A stretch of DNA of 64,000 nucleotides from Chlorokybus atmophyticus (GCA_009103225.1 RHPI01000003.1:283332-347331); one strand, 5' to 3'; numbered from the stretch's first letter, positions 1-12,707 are shown. The notes: generated by a model from the sequence alone, not told the origin. Numbers and translations: made by a program.

Positions 1-1254
1 GAGGTCTAAGTTGCATCCTCGCACTGTCGTGGTACAGGCAAGAGTGAACACTTATGTTTGCCCTCGCAACCGCACGCAACCGAGATGACAGGTTGTTGTT
101 AATTTGCCCTTAAATTGCAAGGCCATTCATGCGAGGAGTTACGAGGCCCCTTCAAGGCGCTTGACTTGAATGGTGCTCTAGGGCTGGGCCAAAAACCAAT
201 GGTCATAAGTTCAGCACTCAAAGTCAGGCCTGTGCGGCTTAATAACGCAATGAATGTTGTCATGACTCTTGATGCTCCAATCAGGCTGATACGCGACAGA
301 GGTCCCTTTTCTGTCGCTGGAGCCTGCTGCATACGCTCCGCGGCGCAAGCAACCACTTTGCACGGCCCAAACTTGGCCGGACAGCACCATGCCGTCGACC
401 GCTTTCTGATTCAGCCGCTGCTGTTCAGAACTGTATTCAAGCCGACAGACTTCGGACTAAAAGGCTGCCAAATCCGAACGTGATGATGCGCGAGCAGCGG
501 CTGTTTGTCCCGTGATGTTTGGCTCTGTGGCGCCGTCCGTGTCCCGAATTGGGAGGCGCCGCATGCGGCATGGCTGCTGCTGTTAGCCCCAAGGCATAAA
601 TGTCCTTGCTGCTTGCATTGTGTAAGCGGAGAGAAGTTGTGTGTGTGAGCAGCAGGGTTGTTGCAGCAGCGGGGAGCCGCCATCAGCCTCAAAGGTACTC
701 ATAGCAGCTCAAGTCGGCACTAACGCTTTGGAGCCCAAGATCACCCGGCAGCTGCAGCGACAGTCTCCTCCGAGTAGAGCGGTAAGCTTTGTGCTGGCCA
801 CACGCTGAACAGTGTCACTTCAACTAGCTGTAACGCACTGTCATGCTTGTTATTACAAAACACAACCGTTTTCAAACAACGGGTATGTTGTTGGCACACC
901 TGCTTCTTGTGAGAGCATGTAACCGTCTGCGAGTTACATGCTCATTCAGTCCTGCAGCCATTTTTGGTGGTGTATGGTTCAGCAGCATGCGTACGCAAGT
1001 GTTGGTGCAGTCTACCATTGACAATGGGCACTGCTATATCAATGCGCGGTGCTGTAGGCTGGTGAGCTCAGTACCATGTACCTTGGTGGCCGTGTCAGTT
1101 TTGGCTTAGGTGTCAGTAGATTGCAATCCAAATATTTTAGTAGTCCAATACTGTTGCTTCAACTTGAGGAGGCTAACACAAGTGCTGCTGCACCTGAACT
1201 TGCAGTTGACAGTGAGCCCGGTTGCAGTGCAGGTTACTGAGTAAGCACAGCAAA
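1..1254. other. No supported gene, left flank
   Basis: Only short open frames occur here, and none resembles a known family or shows a splice-consistent coding pattern. The stretch contains the upstream region of the Cip1-like gene that starts at 1255. It may also hold the end of a gene lying outside the window. Confidence 0.5.
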
Positions 1255-2744
1255 ATGCAGCGTGCATGTGCTATTGTGGTGGTACTGCTGCTTGGCACGC
1301 TGTCGATTACCGAAGGACACCGCGAGCTTCTGCAATCGGAGGCTGCACTAGTAGATTCCTCTGCACCTTCCCTTGAACACGGGCCTGGCCGACGCTTGCT
1401 GTACTCCAGCCCCAAATGCTATCGATCCGGCCTCAAGGTGCCAGTTTTGGTGATAGAATCACATGCATTTGATGCTGCTGCTCTGTGAATCGCACGTTTG
1501 CATTGCTGCCAACTCGTACACTGTGCACGCTGGAGTTGTCCGAAGCTGCTTTTGTGTGAGGTGCACGTTGCCTGCAAGCCAAATTGATGCTGACATGGCT
1601 CTGTGGCAGGTTTGCGACAGCTTTGAAGGCCTGGCTGATGGCAGTGCGCCACGATCGACGCTCTGGGGCACAGAGATATTCAACCCCAATGAGTACATCA
1701 AAGTGTCGTCCGAAAGAGCATTCCGGGGCAACAAGTCACTTCACATCCACACCTCCAACAGCGGCTACGAGCACGCCATGCTGGTGAACACCAAAATGTT
1801 TCCAGGTTCGGCTTTTGAATTGAACGTGTGCAGTGTGTTTGTGCAAGCATGAAGGTGCAGTCTTGACTTGCAATTGCCACAAGCTGTGGTCTGTGCTCTT
1901 CTCTCACACTTGTGTGCGCAGTGGCGAACAACACTTTCTGGGGGCGCGTGTACATGTATTACGCGTCACCGCCACCACAAGCGCACTGGAGCATGATTGT
2001 CGCGTCCGGCACGCTCCCTGGCCAGAGCTCGCCGACATATTTGCGTTACGGTGGCATGTGGACACATCTTATGGCAAACTACTTTGGACATGACGAGTAC
2101 CAGGTAAGCGCAATATGGGCACACTTGCTGTCGAGTCCTGTCAGCTGCTGTGATCAGCATAGCAAATACCATAGAACCTACAACCTGTCACTGCACAGGC
2201 AGCGGCTGACAACGTCAACGGCCAATGGATCAACCAGACGGTCATGCCATCACAGCGTTGGGCCTGCATGGAGTTTCTATTCAAAGGTGAGTACACCCTT
2301 CGCATGGCCGAATGCAGTGCCTGCTTGTGTAAATTTGGCGGCTGAGTGTTGCCTGCTTACTGTCATCAGGCAATACCAACGAGATGCACTTCTACCTGGA
2401 TGGAGTGGAGGTGAAGAAGCTTGCCATTATGGGGGAGTCAACTGACAACTGCTGCAAGGGCCGCCCCTGGACTGCTCCCCGTTATGAGTACGAACATCAT
2501 GCCAGTCATACCTAATCGCAGCGTGCATATTACTCATGGGGTTCCGATGTATGTTGAACACAATGCTACATCTCAAGACTTGCTGCTCGGTTGAGAAGCT
2601 GACCATTGTGTTGTGTACGCCTACTGCAGCAAGATTGCCATCGGCTGGGAGATCTACTCCAACATGGACTCCAACATCAAATCATACGACATGTGGCTCG
2701 ACGACATCGCTTTTGACACGAAGCGCATCGGCTGCGCTCGCTGA
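1255..2744 (+). CDS. Secreted Cip1-like (concanavalin-fold) protein, six exons
   Basis: Proposed exons are 1255-1437, 1610-1805, 1922-2103, 2199-2286, 2370-2487 and 2630-2744. All have GT-AG borders and compatible phases, and they give 293 residues. Residues 1-21 form a signal peptide: a hydrophobic VVVLLLGTLSI core after MQRACAI. The mature part has the Cip1-type order: VCDSFEG near the start, SGYEHAML, then FWGRVYMYY, WACMEFLF followed by NEMHFYLDG, KIAIGWE, and WLDDIAFDTKRIGC at the end. Cip1 of Trichoderma is a secreted carbohydrate-active protein, and relatives act on or bind polysaccharides. The likely role here is therefore extracellular or cell-wall polysaccharide processing, but the substrate is unknown. 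The start is the first ATG that gives a signal peptide. Assignment to the family rests on recognised motif order and is not certain. Confidence 0.7.
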
Positions 2745-4828
2745 TCTTTATCGTTGGTACTGTACAAAAGATGCAAGGCGGAGCTGTGTACATCTACTCA
2801 TCAGGATGCGATGTAAGATGGTTGAGTGTGCACTCAACCATCTCACACTGCTGTCAATTGCAACGGCAAATTCTACAGCGGCAACCTGAGTCGCTAGGTG
2901 CCTGTGTACAAAACTGCTAGTTCTGAGGTAGCCTCCTCATCATGACAGTGTTAGTGATCTAGCTGTGCAGTATGCGCCGCACGAATAGTAAGTCACTATT
3001 TATTCAGTTTATTCAGTTTGTTTTTTTCAACTCTTATATTGATTACCCGCAATACATAGGGAGGTCCGGGTTCTGTCCATGCCTAAAGTTACACAGCTAG
3101 CAGCTGTGTGGGTCAATGTGTGCGTACGTGCGTGCAAACATGCACTCATTCCTATGCTTGCATGTGTGCATATGCGTATATGTTTCGACTCGCCGTTACA
3201 GTGCCACGCATTATAAGTTGCGTGTATACGTGCGCTAGCGCACTAGCGTCAGTGTACGTATTTTGGTTAGGCATGGACATGTTCCTGGACCCTTGCCCGT
3301 GTTGCCTTTATTGTGCCAGTAGTGTTAGTAGTTATTATAAGCAGGGGATTACTGTTGGGACCTTATCTTGGTAATGCTCTCGGGGATTATGAGTGACTCT
3401 GTTCACGCAATGGTTGTCAAGTGTCATTGTGTGGGCTGAGAGTACCTAGGCTCAGCATGTTCTGGCATGATTACTATCCGGAGTGATTCCCAAGTGACAT
3501 GGCATGAGTGGCCAACAGCTGCGCGGAATTATGGTGCAACTACAGGCATGTGTATGCACTTAAGCATGCACCACTTTGTCACCAGCTCACCGTGATGTTG
3601 GCGTGCTGCTGCTGCTAGTAATCCCAGCAGGCCAAGGAGTTGAACTGGGATTGGGAGCACTCTGCTGCGAGGCACGTGTGCTGGGGCTACTGTCCTCAAC
3701 GTGGACTGCACATAGGGCCTAAGGTTGCACACTTGTCAGCGCACATGCAGCGCACGATGCATACCCTATGCAGAGGCTTGCCGAAGTGTGGCAATGGCCT
3801 CTGAACATGCCAAGTCGCTGCTCTGTTTCTGAAGTGTCAATGCCGCAGTGATCAGCGATCACTTGCGTGGCAGATAAAGTGCAGCCTGCAAGCATGGTTT
3901 GTGCTCTTCCTAAACCTAAACTTTAACACGTGTTGAGGACATGTAGTGCTTATGCACAGAACTCCGGTTGGTAGCCTGCTCTCTGTCTTCCAATAATGTA
4001 CAATCATGACACACCAAGCCCATGCTAAATGAAGGTAAACCTGGCCCAGAGTGCTTTCAAGGCCAGATTGCTAGCCTGTCTACAGATCGAATATCACAGT
4101 CTTCAAAGACTACACCAGCTACATTGACTTGACTGTCGATGCATACAATTGTCCTTTCCTTGTTGTGTTGCTGTCTCCTGCAGCACATGTCAGCAAGCAA
4201 CCAACTTGACAGCATGCCATGCAGGAACTCTTGTGCCTATGACACAACAATGATGACAGCAACCATCAGCTCAGGATGGACCCGCACTTGAATGCAGGGG
4301 TGAGAGGCAACCCACCTGGCATGTGGCTGTCGTCCCGTGTCAGCGGCGCTAGCACGGCTCGAGAGCAACGTCTGGGACGGCTGTCTTGTGCTGCAGGGTT
4401 GGCGCTGTTGACTGGTGCAGGCTCCTCCTGCACACAGCGCTTCTACAAGAGCGTGCTGAGGGCGGCATTGGCGCACTTAGCAGCCTTCACGGGGTCTGAG
4501 TCTGCACGAGATTGCCCACATGGCGGAAATGCAGCCGCCCTTGGTATTGGCGCCCTTGTTGGGCACGCACTCGTTGGCAAGGGCCCCACAGTATGTGCAC
4601 AACACGGGTCTTGGCCTTGGCCTTGTTGTTAACATGGAGCACTCCCGCCAGCGGCAGGATGGGCCCCCCGCCCTGTAGTTGAGCTGGTTGATGTCGGAAG
4701 TGCCTGCGAGGCTTTTCTTGCGGTACCTTGGACTTGGGAATAGCTCAAGGCTTGCACACCTGCTCGAGATGTCCATGTCTGAAAGCCCGCAACGTGCACC
4801 TCGCTCACAGGTCAGTCCGCCTCCCTAA
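2745..4828. other. Intergenic, no gene seen
   Basis: This is the 3' flank of the Cip1-like gene (+) and of the mTERF gene (-), which converge here. Open frames at 4237-4776 on both strands are short and show no recognisable motif. Around 3110-3250 there are TG/CA-rich alternating tracts (tgcgtacgtgcgtgc and similar). Confidence 0.5.
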
Positions 4829-6759
4829 TTAGCCTTCGGGTCTTGCTGCTTTCCATGCAGCGTACTGTGGGTGACCAGTCTCCCACTTCCCCTTTGGCAT
4901 TGCACACGTCTGCTCTGCTGTGGTGGACAAGCCCACCTCTTTTCGGTACACCAAGCGCAGCAACTTGTCCATGGCCAGCAACAGCACCCTCCCCCACAGT
5001 GAAATGGGCCACGCTCCACGCTCGCTCTCATCAACGTTCTCACAGATGACATCCACCTTGTATTTGATGCTCTCGGGCTTCATTGACAACAGCGACGGTT
5101 GTGACGTGATGACCGCGTGCGGATCGGAGGTGACGGGGGCAAAGAGTGTGAGGAAAGCGGCGTGTTTGCGCGCGAGCGTGTCGGGAGAGAAGGCCAACAC
5201 GGCGGGGAAGCGCAGCCACACTCTCAGCACGCCTGTGCCGTCGAGCCGCAACAGCGCCTGCAGCTTGTCTCTGTTGACACGAAGCGTGTTGGGAGAGCGA
5301 TGCAGTATGAATGGGGCGCGAGCGGCGGCTTTGGCTAGCACGCGGTCATCCTTCACGCCCAACGCGGCCTTGACTGCGCGCACGTTGGCGGCGAGGTTGG
5401 CCGTGTTGAGAGTGAGAAGCTTTGGGGTTCTGCGCACCATCGCAGCTATATCGCGGTCTGGGAATAATCGCTGCAGATGGTCCATGCGCGAGTCGTGCAG
5501 AGGCCGACCTGATGGTTGCATGTAAGTCAGCAGCATGGGTGCTTTGGCTGCCAGCTTGGCTGCTGCAAGTCCAGGCACAACCTCCCCCAACTGTGTCAAC
5601 ATACACAGTATTGTTGCATACGTACGTTATTCACATCATGCTTGCATGTGATGACAACAGAGCAACTGCAACTGTAATAGGTTACCATGCTCAGTCGGGA
5701 CTGCAGCTCCTTTGCATCACGGAAGAAGCTCCTCTTGTGCCCCAATTCCACCAGCCTTCTTATATCTTCCTGCTACAAGCGCGCTGCTTCAGCAACAAAC
5801 ATGTGCGCTATACAAATACCACGTCATGTGACAAGAGTTTGCAGCGGAAGTCCCAAGTGTTGTAGCTTACATTCAGTTGCTGTCCAGCCCAGAAAGCGCG
5901 CATACTGTCCTGATCTCCCTTCAGAAACGGTCCCGCTGATTTGCTTGCATGGCAGTAGCGACGCTGACGGCTGGGCTGCGCCTAATAGCAAAGAGGGTAT
6001 TTGTATGAGACAAGGCAGCATACAGACATGTGTTGCTACATGCTGCATTCACCCACTTGTGCTGCAATGTGTGCGGCAGCAGGAAAGCCATGCAATACAA
6101 CTTGCAATTGAACTGCATACACTGAGCACAAGTATTGTTTATGTGTGGTTCGCAAACCTCAACAAATTATCGACGGGATTTTGTCCTGCAACGCACTTAT
6201 GTTTGGCCATGCAACTAGCTCGTCAAACACTAACACGCCTCGTTTGACAGGACTTGTATGCATAACGCTGTGCACGGCAAATTGGGCAGGGGGGCATTGG
6301 TAAAGGCAATCACGCGGCTACTGTGTGGGCACAGCACTCCAACGCAATTGCAACACGACAATCGTTCAAAGACATGCACAGGCACAATCAACTCAAAGAT
6401 AGGCGTTTGCTGTCATGCTGCTCAAGGCGCAATGTCTCACACACCTCGTGATCTTGATCGTGGCCATCGTTGAGCAGGGCCTCCTCCTCATCGACCTCGT
6501 CTGGCTCCTCTTTCATCGCAGGCTCCTCCCTCCGCTCCTTGCGGCTGCGGTGGTGGCTGCTTCCATCAGCATGGTTGTCGTTGCCGTCATTGCTGGCCTC
6601 CTGCTTAATGGCGGGCAAGGAGGAGGGCGGCAGAGGCGCTGACGGTGAGGAAGAGGAGCAGGCCAGCCAGGTACCGATGCTGGCATTGACAATGCTAGCC
6701 GTCTGCGGGTCCAAGCCCTTAGTCACCGCCGCTGCCGCCGCCGCCAGCAACCCTGCCAT
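4829..6759 (-). CDS. mTERF-family organelle protein
   Basis: Proposed exons (minus strand) are 6759-6445, 5963-5871, 5769-5686 and 5590-4829. All junctions are phase 0, giving about 417 residues. The large last exon carries mTERF-type helical repeats: short leucine/proline-containing units such as VVPGLAAAKLAAKAPMLL, IAAMVRRTPKLLTLN and AAARAPFILHRSP, then VWLRFPAVLAFSP and VITSQPSLLSM. mTERF proteins bind nucleic acid in plastids or mitochondria and control organelle transcription, splicing or ribosome assembly. Exons 2-4 are well supported by frame and splice sites. Exon 1 (MAGLLAAAAAAVTKG followed by a Ser/Pro stretch and an acidic, Lys/Arg-containing tail) fits in phase but lacks an obvious transit peptide, and it could belong to another gene. 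Its start lies 358 bp from the CPN60B start on the other strand. Confidence 0.65.
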
Positions 6760-7117
6760 TGCATATATTCTTGTCCGGGAGGCAGCGACCGCTTGGATAT
6801 CACAATCTTGATCATGTGAGTATTGCAGCTTGAGACTTGCAGCCGGGGCTCAATGAAACACTGGACATGGTGGGGCCTCGCGGGCTTTCCAGAACCTCTA
6901 AGGTCTAACGTTACGTTATGCAGACAGCTTACAACACCCTAGCAGCGGTCCCACCAGACGTTTCCATTCTGGCTCGCGAGTTGCCGTTCGCGTTAGCTGC
7001 CGAGTTGTAAAGTGCCCCGCGGCGGCGGCGGATCAACAGCGACACTGTGCTTGACAGCGGCGGCGGCGGCAGCGTGGGCGGCGTTGTGCATTGCGCAGAG
7101 GCAGGTGTGCATTAGCA
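6760..7117. promoter_or_regulatory. Shared upstream region of mTERF and CPN60B
   Basis: The 358 bp between two divergent start codons must hold the promoters and 5' untranslated regions of both genes, if the mTERF first exon is right. It becomes GC-rich with CGG repeats near CPN60B (7018-7080). I see no clear TATA box. The bidirectional role is inferred from layout only. Confidence 0.4.
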
Positions 7118-9196
7118 ATGGCGTCTACCAGCGCCGCGAGTGTGGCCAGCACTTCAGCTGCTGCTCGCCATGTCGTCGGGCTGGGCGCGCCCACCCTGCC
7201 AGGTAGGCGGCCAGAGCAGCAGCGGAGGGGACTTGCGGCGGCGGCCAGGCCGTCGTCCGCCTCCACCTCTAGGAGACTGTCGACGGTGTGCATGGCGAAA
7301 GAGTTGCATTTCAACACGGACGGCGCTGCGCTCAAGAGGATGAAGGCCGGTGTGGACAAGTTGGCCAATCTGGTGGGCGTAACGCTGGGCCCCAAGGGCC
7401 GCAATGTCGTGCTGGAGAGCAAGTACGGCTCGCCCAAGATCGTGAACGACGGCGTCACTGTCGCCAAGGAGGTGGAACTTGAGGACCCAGTTGAGAACGT
7501 CGGCGCACGCCTCGTGCGCCAGGCCGCCTCCAAGACCAACGACCTCGCTGGCGACGGAACCACCACTTCCGTTGTTCTTGCCCAGGGCATCATCGCAGAG
7601 GGCATGAAGGTCAGTGCATAGTACTATTTTAGTAATGCAGGCATTAGCAACACCAACATGTAGGAATATGTATTTGGTGATGTTCCCAATGCTTGCGACG
7701 CTGTTCCAACACTGTACTGAAAATGGGGATATGTTTATGCAGCGTATATGGTTTCGTGCCCGGTTTTGTGTCCAGTGCTTGACTGCATATAGCAAATGAG
7801 CTTGAATCGATTTTGTTGCAATCGCCATGCCATTGCAATCACCCCTGTGCTGAGTATTGCATTGCATGTGCAGGTTGTGGCTGCTGGCGCCAACCCCACC
7901 CAGATTGTGCGCGGCATCGAGAAGACGGTGACGGCACTGGTGAAGGAGCTGAAGGCGATGGCCAAGGACGTGGAGGACAGCGAGCTGGCGGACGTGGCCG
8001 CCGTGTCGGCCGGCAACAACCCAGAGGTGGGCGCTATGATCGCAGATGCCATGGCGAGGGTGGGCCGCACGGGTGTGATCACCCTGGAGGAGGCCAAGTC
8101 GGTGGACAACAACCTCAAGGTGGTGGAGGGCATGCAGTTTGACCGCGGCTACATCTCGCCCTACTTTGTCACCGACACCGAGCGCATGGTGGCCGAGTAC
8201 ACCAACGCACGCCTCTTCCTTGTTGACAAGAAGATCTCGACGGCGCGCGACATCATTGGCGTCCTCGAGGATGCCATCCGCGGCGGCTATCCCCTCATCA
8301 TTATTGCCGAGGACATCGAGCAGGAGGCACTCGCCACCCTCGTGGTCAACAAGCTGCGCGGCTCCCTGAAGGTTGCCGCCCTCAAGGCTCCCGGCTTCGG
8401 CGAGCGCAAGAGCCAGTACCTCGACGACATCGCCGTCCTAACCGGCGGCACGGTCGTGCGCGAGGAGGTAGGCATCACCCTTGACAAGGCCACCTCGGAG
8501 GTGCTGGGCGTGGCTGCCAAGGTGGAGCTCAGCAAGGACAGCTGCACCATCGTGGGCGACGGCAGCACGCAGGCCGAGGTGCAGGCGCGCGTCAACCAGA
8601 TCAAGCGACAGGTGGAGGACGCCGACCAGGACTATGAGAAGGAGAAGCTGCTCGAGCGCATCGCTCGGCTGTCCGGCGGCGTTGCCATCATCCAGGTCGG
8701 CGCGCAGACGGAGACCGAGCTCAAGGAGAAGAAGCTGCGCGTGGAGGACGCCCTCAACGCCACCAAGGCCGCCGTCGAGGAGGGCATCGTTGTTGGTGGT
8801 GGCTGCACGCTGCTGCGCCTTGCCGACAAGGTGGAAGGTATCAAGGCAGGCCTCGAGAACGACGAGCAGAGGGTTGGTGCCGACATCATCAAGCGCTCGC
8901 TCTCCTACCCGCTGAAGCTCATCGCCAAGAACGCCGGTGTGAACGGCAGCGTTGTCGTGGAGAAGGTGCGCGCAAACAGCAACCTCAACTTTGGCTACAA
9001 CGCTGCCACCGACACGTACGAGGACCTGATGGCCGCTGGCATCATCGACCCCACCAAGGTCGTGCGCTGCTGCGTTGAGCACGCCGCGTCCGTTGCGAAG
9101 ACTTTCTTGCTTTCAGATGTTGTTGTGGTGGAGAAGAAAGAGCCCGCGTCCGCAGCCGCGGCACCCGGCATGGACAACTCCGGCTACGGCTACTAA
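7118..9196 (+). CDS. CPN60B: Plastid chaperonin 60, beta type
   Basis: Two exons, 7118-7609 and 7874-9196, joined by a GT-AG intron, give 604 residues. Residues 1 to about 58 are a Ser/Ala/Arg-rich plastid transit peptide; a plausible cleavage site is the V-C-M-A context just before KELHFNTDG. The mature protein is GroEL-like throughout. It has the equatorial [14 protein letters not shown], the nucleotide site [13 protein letters not shown], apical [19 protein letters not shown], the hydrolysis aspartate in [16 protein letters not shown], then the GGG turn, and a short C-terminus ending GMDNSGYGY. The family forms the tetradecameric stromal folding chamber with alpha subunits and Cpn20/Cpn10, and it folds Rubisco large subunit among others. 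The beta call is from overall sequence character. The start is chosen as the first ATG giving a transit peptide. The codons are strongly G/C-ending, as expected for a highly expressed gene. Confidence 0.96.
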
Positions 9197-10139
9197 ACAC
9201 ACACGGCGTCGCGCTAAGTGATGATGATCGCTTTTGGTGTTCTATTACTTATGCTAGCTAGCTAGCAGCTTGCAGCCATCCAGAAGGGGGTAGAGTGTGA
9301 GAGTAGCAGAGCGAAGCATGCACACCTGTGCATGTTGAGTTTTTCGAGCACGTTCGTTAGAGGGAGTGAGTCTTCAGTATGGTAGTTGCGTGCTGCAGAG
9401 TACTATTTTATTACTACATGCGCCTATGCTTTGAATTCGCCTGCATGCATTGGCCGTGACTTGTTGACGTGTTGTCTCTGTTGGTTGTACTCAACACCGG
9501 AAAGCTTCACATTGCATGCAAGTCACCAGAGTAACTGGTCTGTCTGTCTCTTTAATCTGCCTGTCTCTTTAATTAATTAGCTATGAATCTGTCTGCCATG
9601 TTCCTGCGTTGCTGATCATCAGTGCCACAATCTGAGACATTGCGGTCTGAAAGGTGGAGAGAATACAGTCCTTCAGCCACTCATGCTATTGACTTGACAG
9701 TCAAGGAAACCATATGCCCACATTGGCTGCTTTTCTGCTGGCGTTACATAGATAACTCTATGCAAGTGCCATACGTCGCTCTACCGCTCTGCAAGACGCC
9801 ATGTTTGGATTTAATGTACACCACTACAGTGCTGTTGGTACAGCACCTTCTCTAAAAGGTGCAATGCCAACACTACTGCTGATGGAAGGTATAAGCTATG
9901 GGCGACTTACCCTAGCCAGAAGCACAGCCACCAGTTGTCGTAGGACCAGGGTCTGTGTATAGTTATGTTACATATGTCACACATGCTGTGCGCATGACCA
10001 CGCAAGCGCTGCAGCAGATGCCCCACCCGCGTCCCCCTCGAGTGCTTATCACAGTTGCTGTCTGTCATGAGCGCCCTCGTCTTCTACGCAACAGAGCACA
10101 CGTCGTGAGACCGCAGCGCAACAATCTGTAAGCTGCTGC
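9197..10139. other. 3' flanks of CPN60B and AP2 gene
   Basis: No gene seen. It holds the CPN60B 3' untranslated region (about 9197-9500 or beyond), with a GCTAGCTAGCTAGC stretch near 9252. The convergent AP2-domain gene ends at 10140. Confidence 0.5.
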
Positions 10140-12252
10140 TTACGTGAGCGTGCACCTGCCGCCGCCGCTGGTGCTCGGTCCCGGCGGGCCAGCGGTCGCA
10201 TGCTGCTGGTTTCCATGAACTTGTGCAGCGCCAGGTCCAACCCCCGCGGCGAGTCCCTTCCCTTCCTGCAGCGCCGACACCAGGGCGCTCAAGTCACTGC
10301 GGTCGCTGCGGCTGCGCGCGCGCTGGATGATGTCCCTGAGGGCGGACAGCGTCTCGCGCGGGTAGGATGGTGCGGGGAAGTTGGTCGCCCGTTGGAAGGA
10401 TGGAGGATGAGCGTCATCGGGGTGCAGGGCGAGAAGAGCCAGGTCGTACGCCCGTGCCGCTCTCTCCGCAGTATCATATGCACCTGCGCGCACACGAGAT
10501 GTGCCCACAATGGCTTGATGTGAGACATTGTTTCTCTGCGTGTCACGTCTCCAGAGAGGGGCATTTTGTATGGACTCTGGACGCACTCTTGCGGCGTATA
10601 TACTCACTACTCTCACCCAGGTAGAGCGGTGCCGAGGGCGAGGTGGTCGCTTCCTCGAAGTCTTTGCCACAGCCCTGTGCCGGCATCAACGACGACAACG
10701 ACGATAGTGACGAGCTTGATGTTATGCTTGTCGTGGAGGTTGAACCAAGCGGCAGCCTGGCCTCGAAGCGCGTGGTCCACCTCTGCCGCGTCACCCCGTG
10801 GAACGGCAGCAGCAGCGGCTTGGCGGCGGCCGTGCTGATGCTGCTGAAGGTGGATGTGTGGAGTGCGGGGGCGCTGCCTTCCGAGCGGCTGCGGTGCAGG
10901 TGGTGTTGTGGAGATGCTGTGGTGATGTTGGACGTGGACAGCGGCAGGGGTAGGGGGGGGGGGAGGGGAAGGGGTCCAGTGCCAGGTGCTGCTGTGGTGG
11001 TTGGGGCGTCGCGGGTCGCCAGACGCCCGAACAGGGCCTGCCACAACGAGGGCAACCAAAGCCGTTGCATGTGCGTGCGCTTTGCGTGCGTGCACGCATG
11101 TTTGCACGTGCCTTTGCGTCTGGGTGTGCGTGTGCACGAGCAAGTGCGTCTGTGTATGCATGCGCGTGCACGCATGCGCGTCTGGATGCATGGGCTTGTA
11201 AGTGCGGGTGCATGTCACTTGATGTACACACATACGCGTGCGCTCGGGTGTGTCAGTGTGGCGTGTGTGCGTGTGATAGCATGCACACAATTGCAGGCTG
11301 GATGTCTTGCACGAATGTGTGATAAGCACTGACACCGTGCTTACTTGCACGGGTGGGGCGACGTGCGGAGCGGTCGGCTGCGGGGCGCGAAGGGGCGAGT
11401 GCTGGCTTTGAGGACTGCGGGTGTGCTCATACTGACTGGCCGCTGCAGCACCACTGCCCCTAAGAAGAACGTTGTCTTCGAGGCTGTGGCGTCGACTCCG
11501 CGTCGCGTGGTCGTGGTGGTGGTGGCTCTCTGTGCAGACGCCCACGGCGCTTGTGGACGAGGCGCGCGTCATGCGGCCAGGAGGAGTCACATCCGAAGGG
11601 GATGGGCCCTGTTCATGTGCACAACACAATCACTCTCAACAATCCACTTCGCTCTCGCTGAGAGACTGCTGAGACAGGGGCTTTCCCGTGTGTACAACAG
11701 GGCACGAGTGTACACACGCACCTGCCATGAGGACAGAAGCGCTCGCATTGCATCAGTAGCGGCAATGTTGGTCGTGCTGTGGTCATAGCGGTGGCGCTCC
11801 CTCATACCGGCGGTCGTGTCCACGTCCATACCGATGTCCTCCATGAGCAGGAGGAAGGGGTCGGAGTCGGCGGCAGGGGCAGGGGCAGGGGCCGGGTGTC
11901 TCATAGCATCACCAAAGCAGCCTGGTGAGGAGGAGGAGGGCGACACCACGATGCGCACAGACTCAGCATGCGACTTCTTCTCTCCTCCATCTCTAACGCT
12001 GCCTTCCTTCGGGGAGGGGTTGAGGAGGCGCTCCAGGTCCATCTCCAGGTCCAGGTCCGGGTCCAGGCCAAGGTCCAGGTCCACCAGCATGTCATCATCA
12101 TCCTCAACGCCACCACGGCAGACACCTGCCCTTGCATCCTCATCCGCACCGGCGATGCCTCCAATGTCGTCCCACCAGCACGAAGGCGTCGTCGTCGTTG
12201 CCGGTGTTGTTATCAGCGGCGGCGGCGGCGCGTCTTGCTGCTGCCGCTGCAT
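10140..12252 (-). CDS. AP2-domain transcription factor
   Basis: Proposed exons (minus) are 12252-11722, 11608-11345, 11037-10617 and 10483-10140, in consistent phases, giving about 519 residues. The N-terminal half has low complexity: a QRQQQ start, acidic DDDDML and DLDLGLDPDLDLEMDLE segments, then His, Ser and Pro runs, as in activation regions. The AP2 fold is in exons 3-4. It begins HGVTRQRWTTRFEARL and, after an unusual Ser/Thr-rich insertion of roughly 35-40 residues, resumes as LYLGAYDTAERAARAYDLA and ends ATNFPAPSY. An intron falls inside LYLG|AYD. AP2 domains bind DNA through the three-stranded sheet. Target genes are unknown. Only one AP2 repeat is visible. The stop TAA at 10140 overlaps a possible GTAAGC donor, so the C-terminus could extend. 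Confidence 0.75.
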
Positions 12253-12680
12253 GGTGCGTCCACGCGGGCATCAGCCTGGCGGCGGCGGGGACAATCGCAT
12301 GAGGTGGCGGCGGAGACGGAGCGCATCCCAAGGACTCATGAGCGTGCGCACTAGCAAGCCATGCTCAGAGCCAGCAGCAGCAGCAGCAGCGGTGAGGCAC
12401 TCGAGGGGAGAGAGTGGTGTGGCGTTCGGATTGACGTTCAATGCTGTGGGCGGGGGGGGGGGGGGCAGGTGATGACGGTGCCGCCTGTCCGGACTCCCCC
12501 TCCAGCCTGGCCTGTCCGTGTGGTGCCGTGCGACCCCCCCCCCCCCCCCCATGATGACCTTTCGGACTGGGCCACACGGAGCAAGGGCAGGCGCAGAGGG
12601 GCGCGTGCGCTGTGATGGGACAGATGAAAACGTGCTAGTCGTTGTGTGTACGCATGCGTGGCCGCAGCCGGGGCTAGCGC

Positions 12681-12707
12681 GCGCGCACACACACACACAC
12701 ACACACA
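12681..12707. repeat. (CA)n microsatellite
   Basis: About 13 CA units preceded by gcgcgcgc, directly visible. Confidence 0.95.

Noticed and set aside
115-1109. Open frames at the left edge
   Set aside because: No motif, no splice-consistent extension and no codon bias like the real genes nearby.
4237-4776. Cys-rich minus-strand frame (LCTYCGALANECVPNKG)
   Set aside because: It suggested a zinc motif, but the frame is short, lacks splice partners and lies beyond the mTERF stop.
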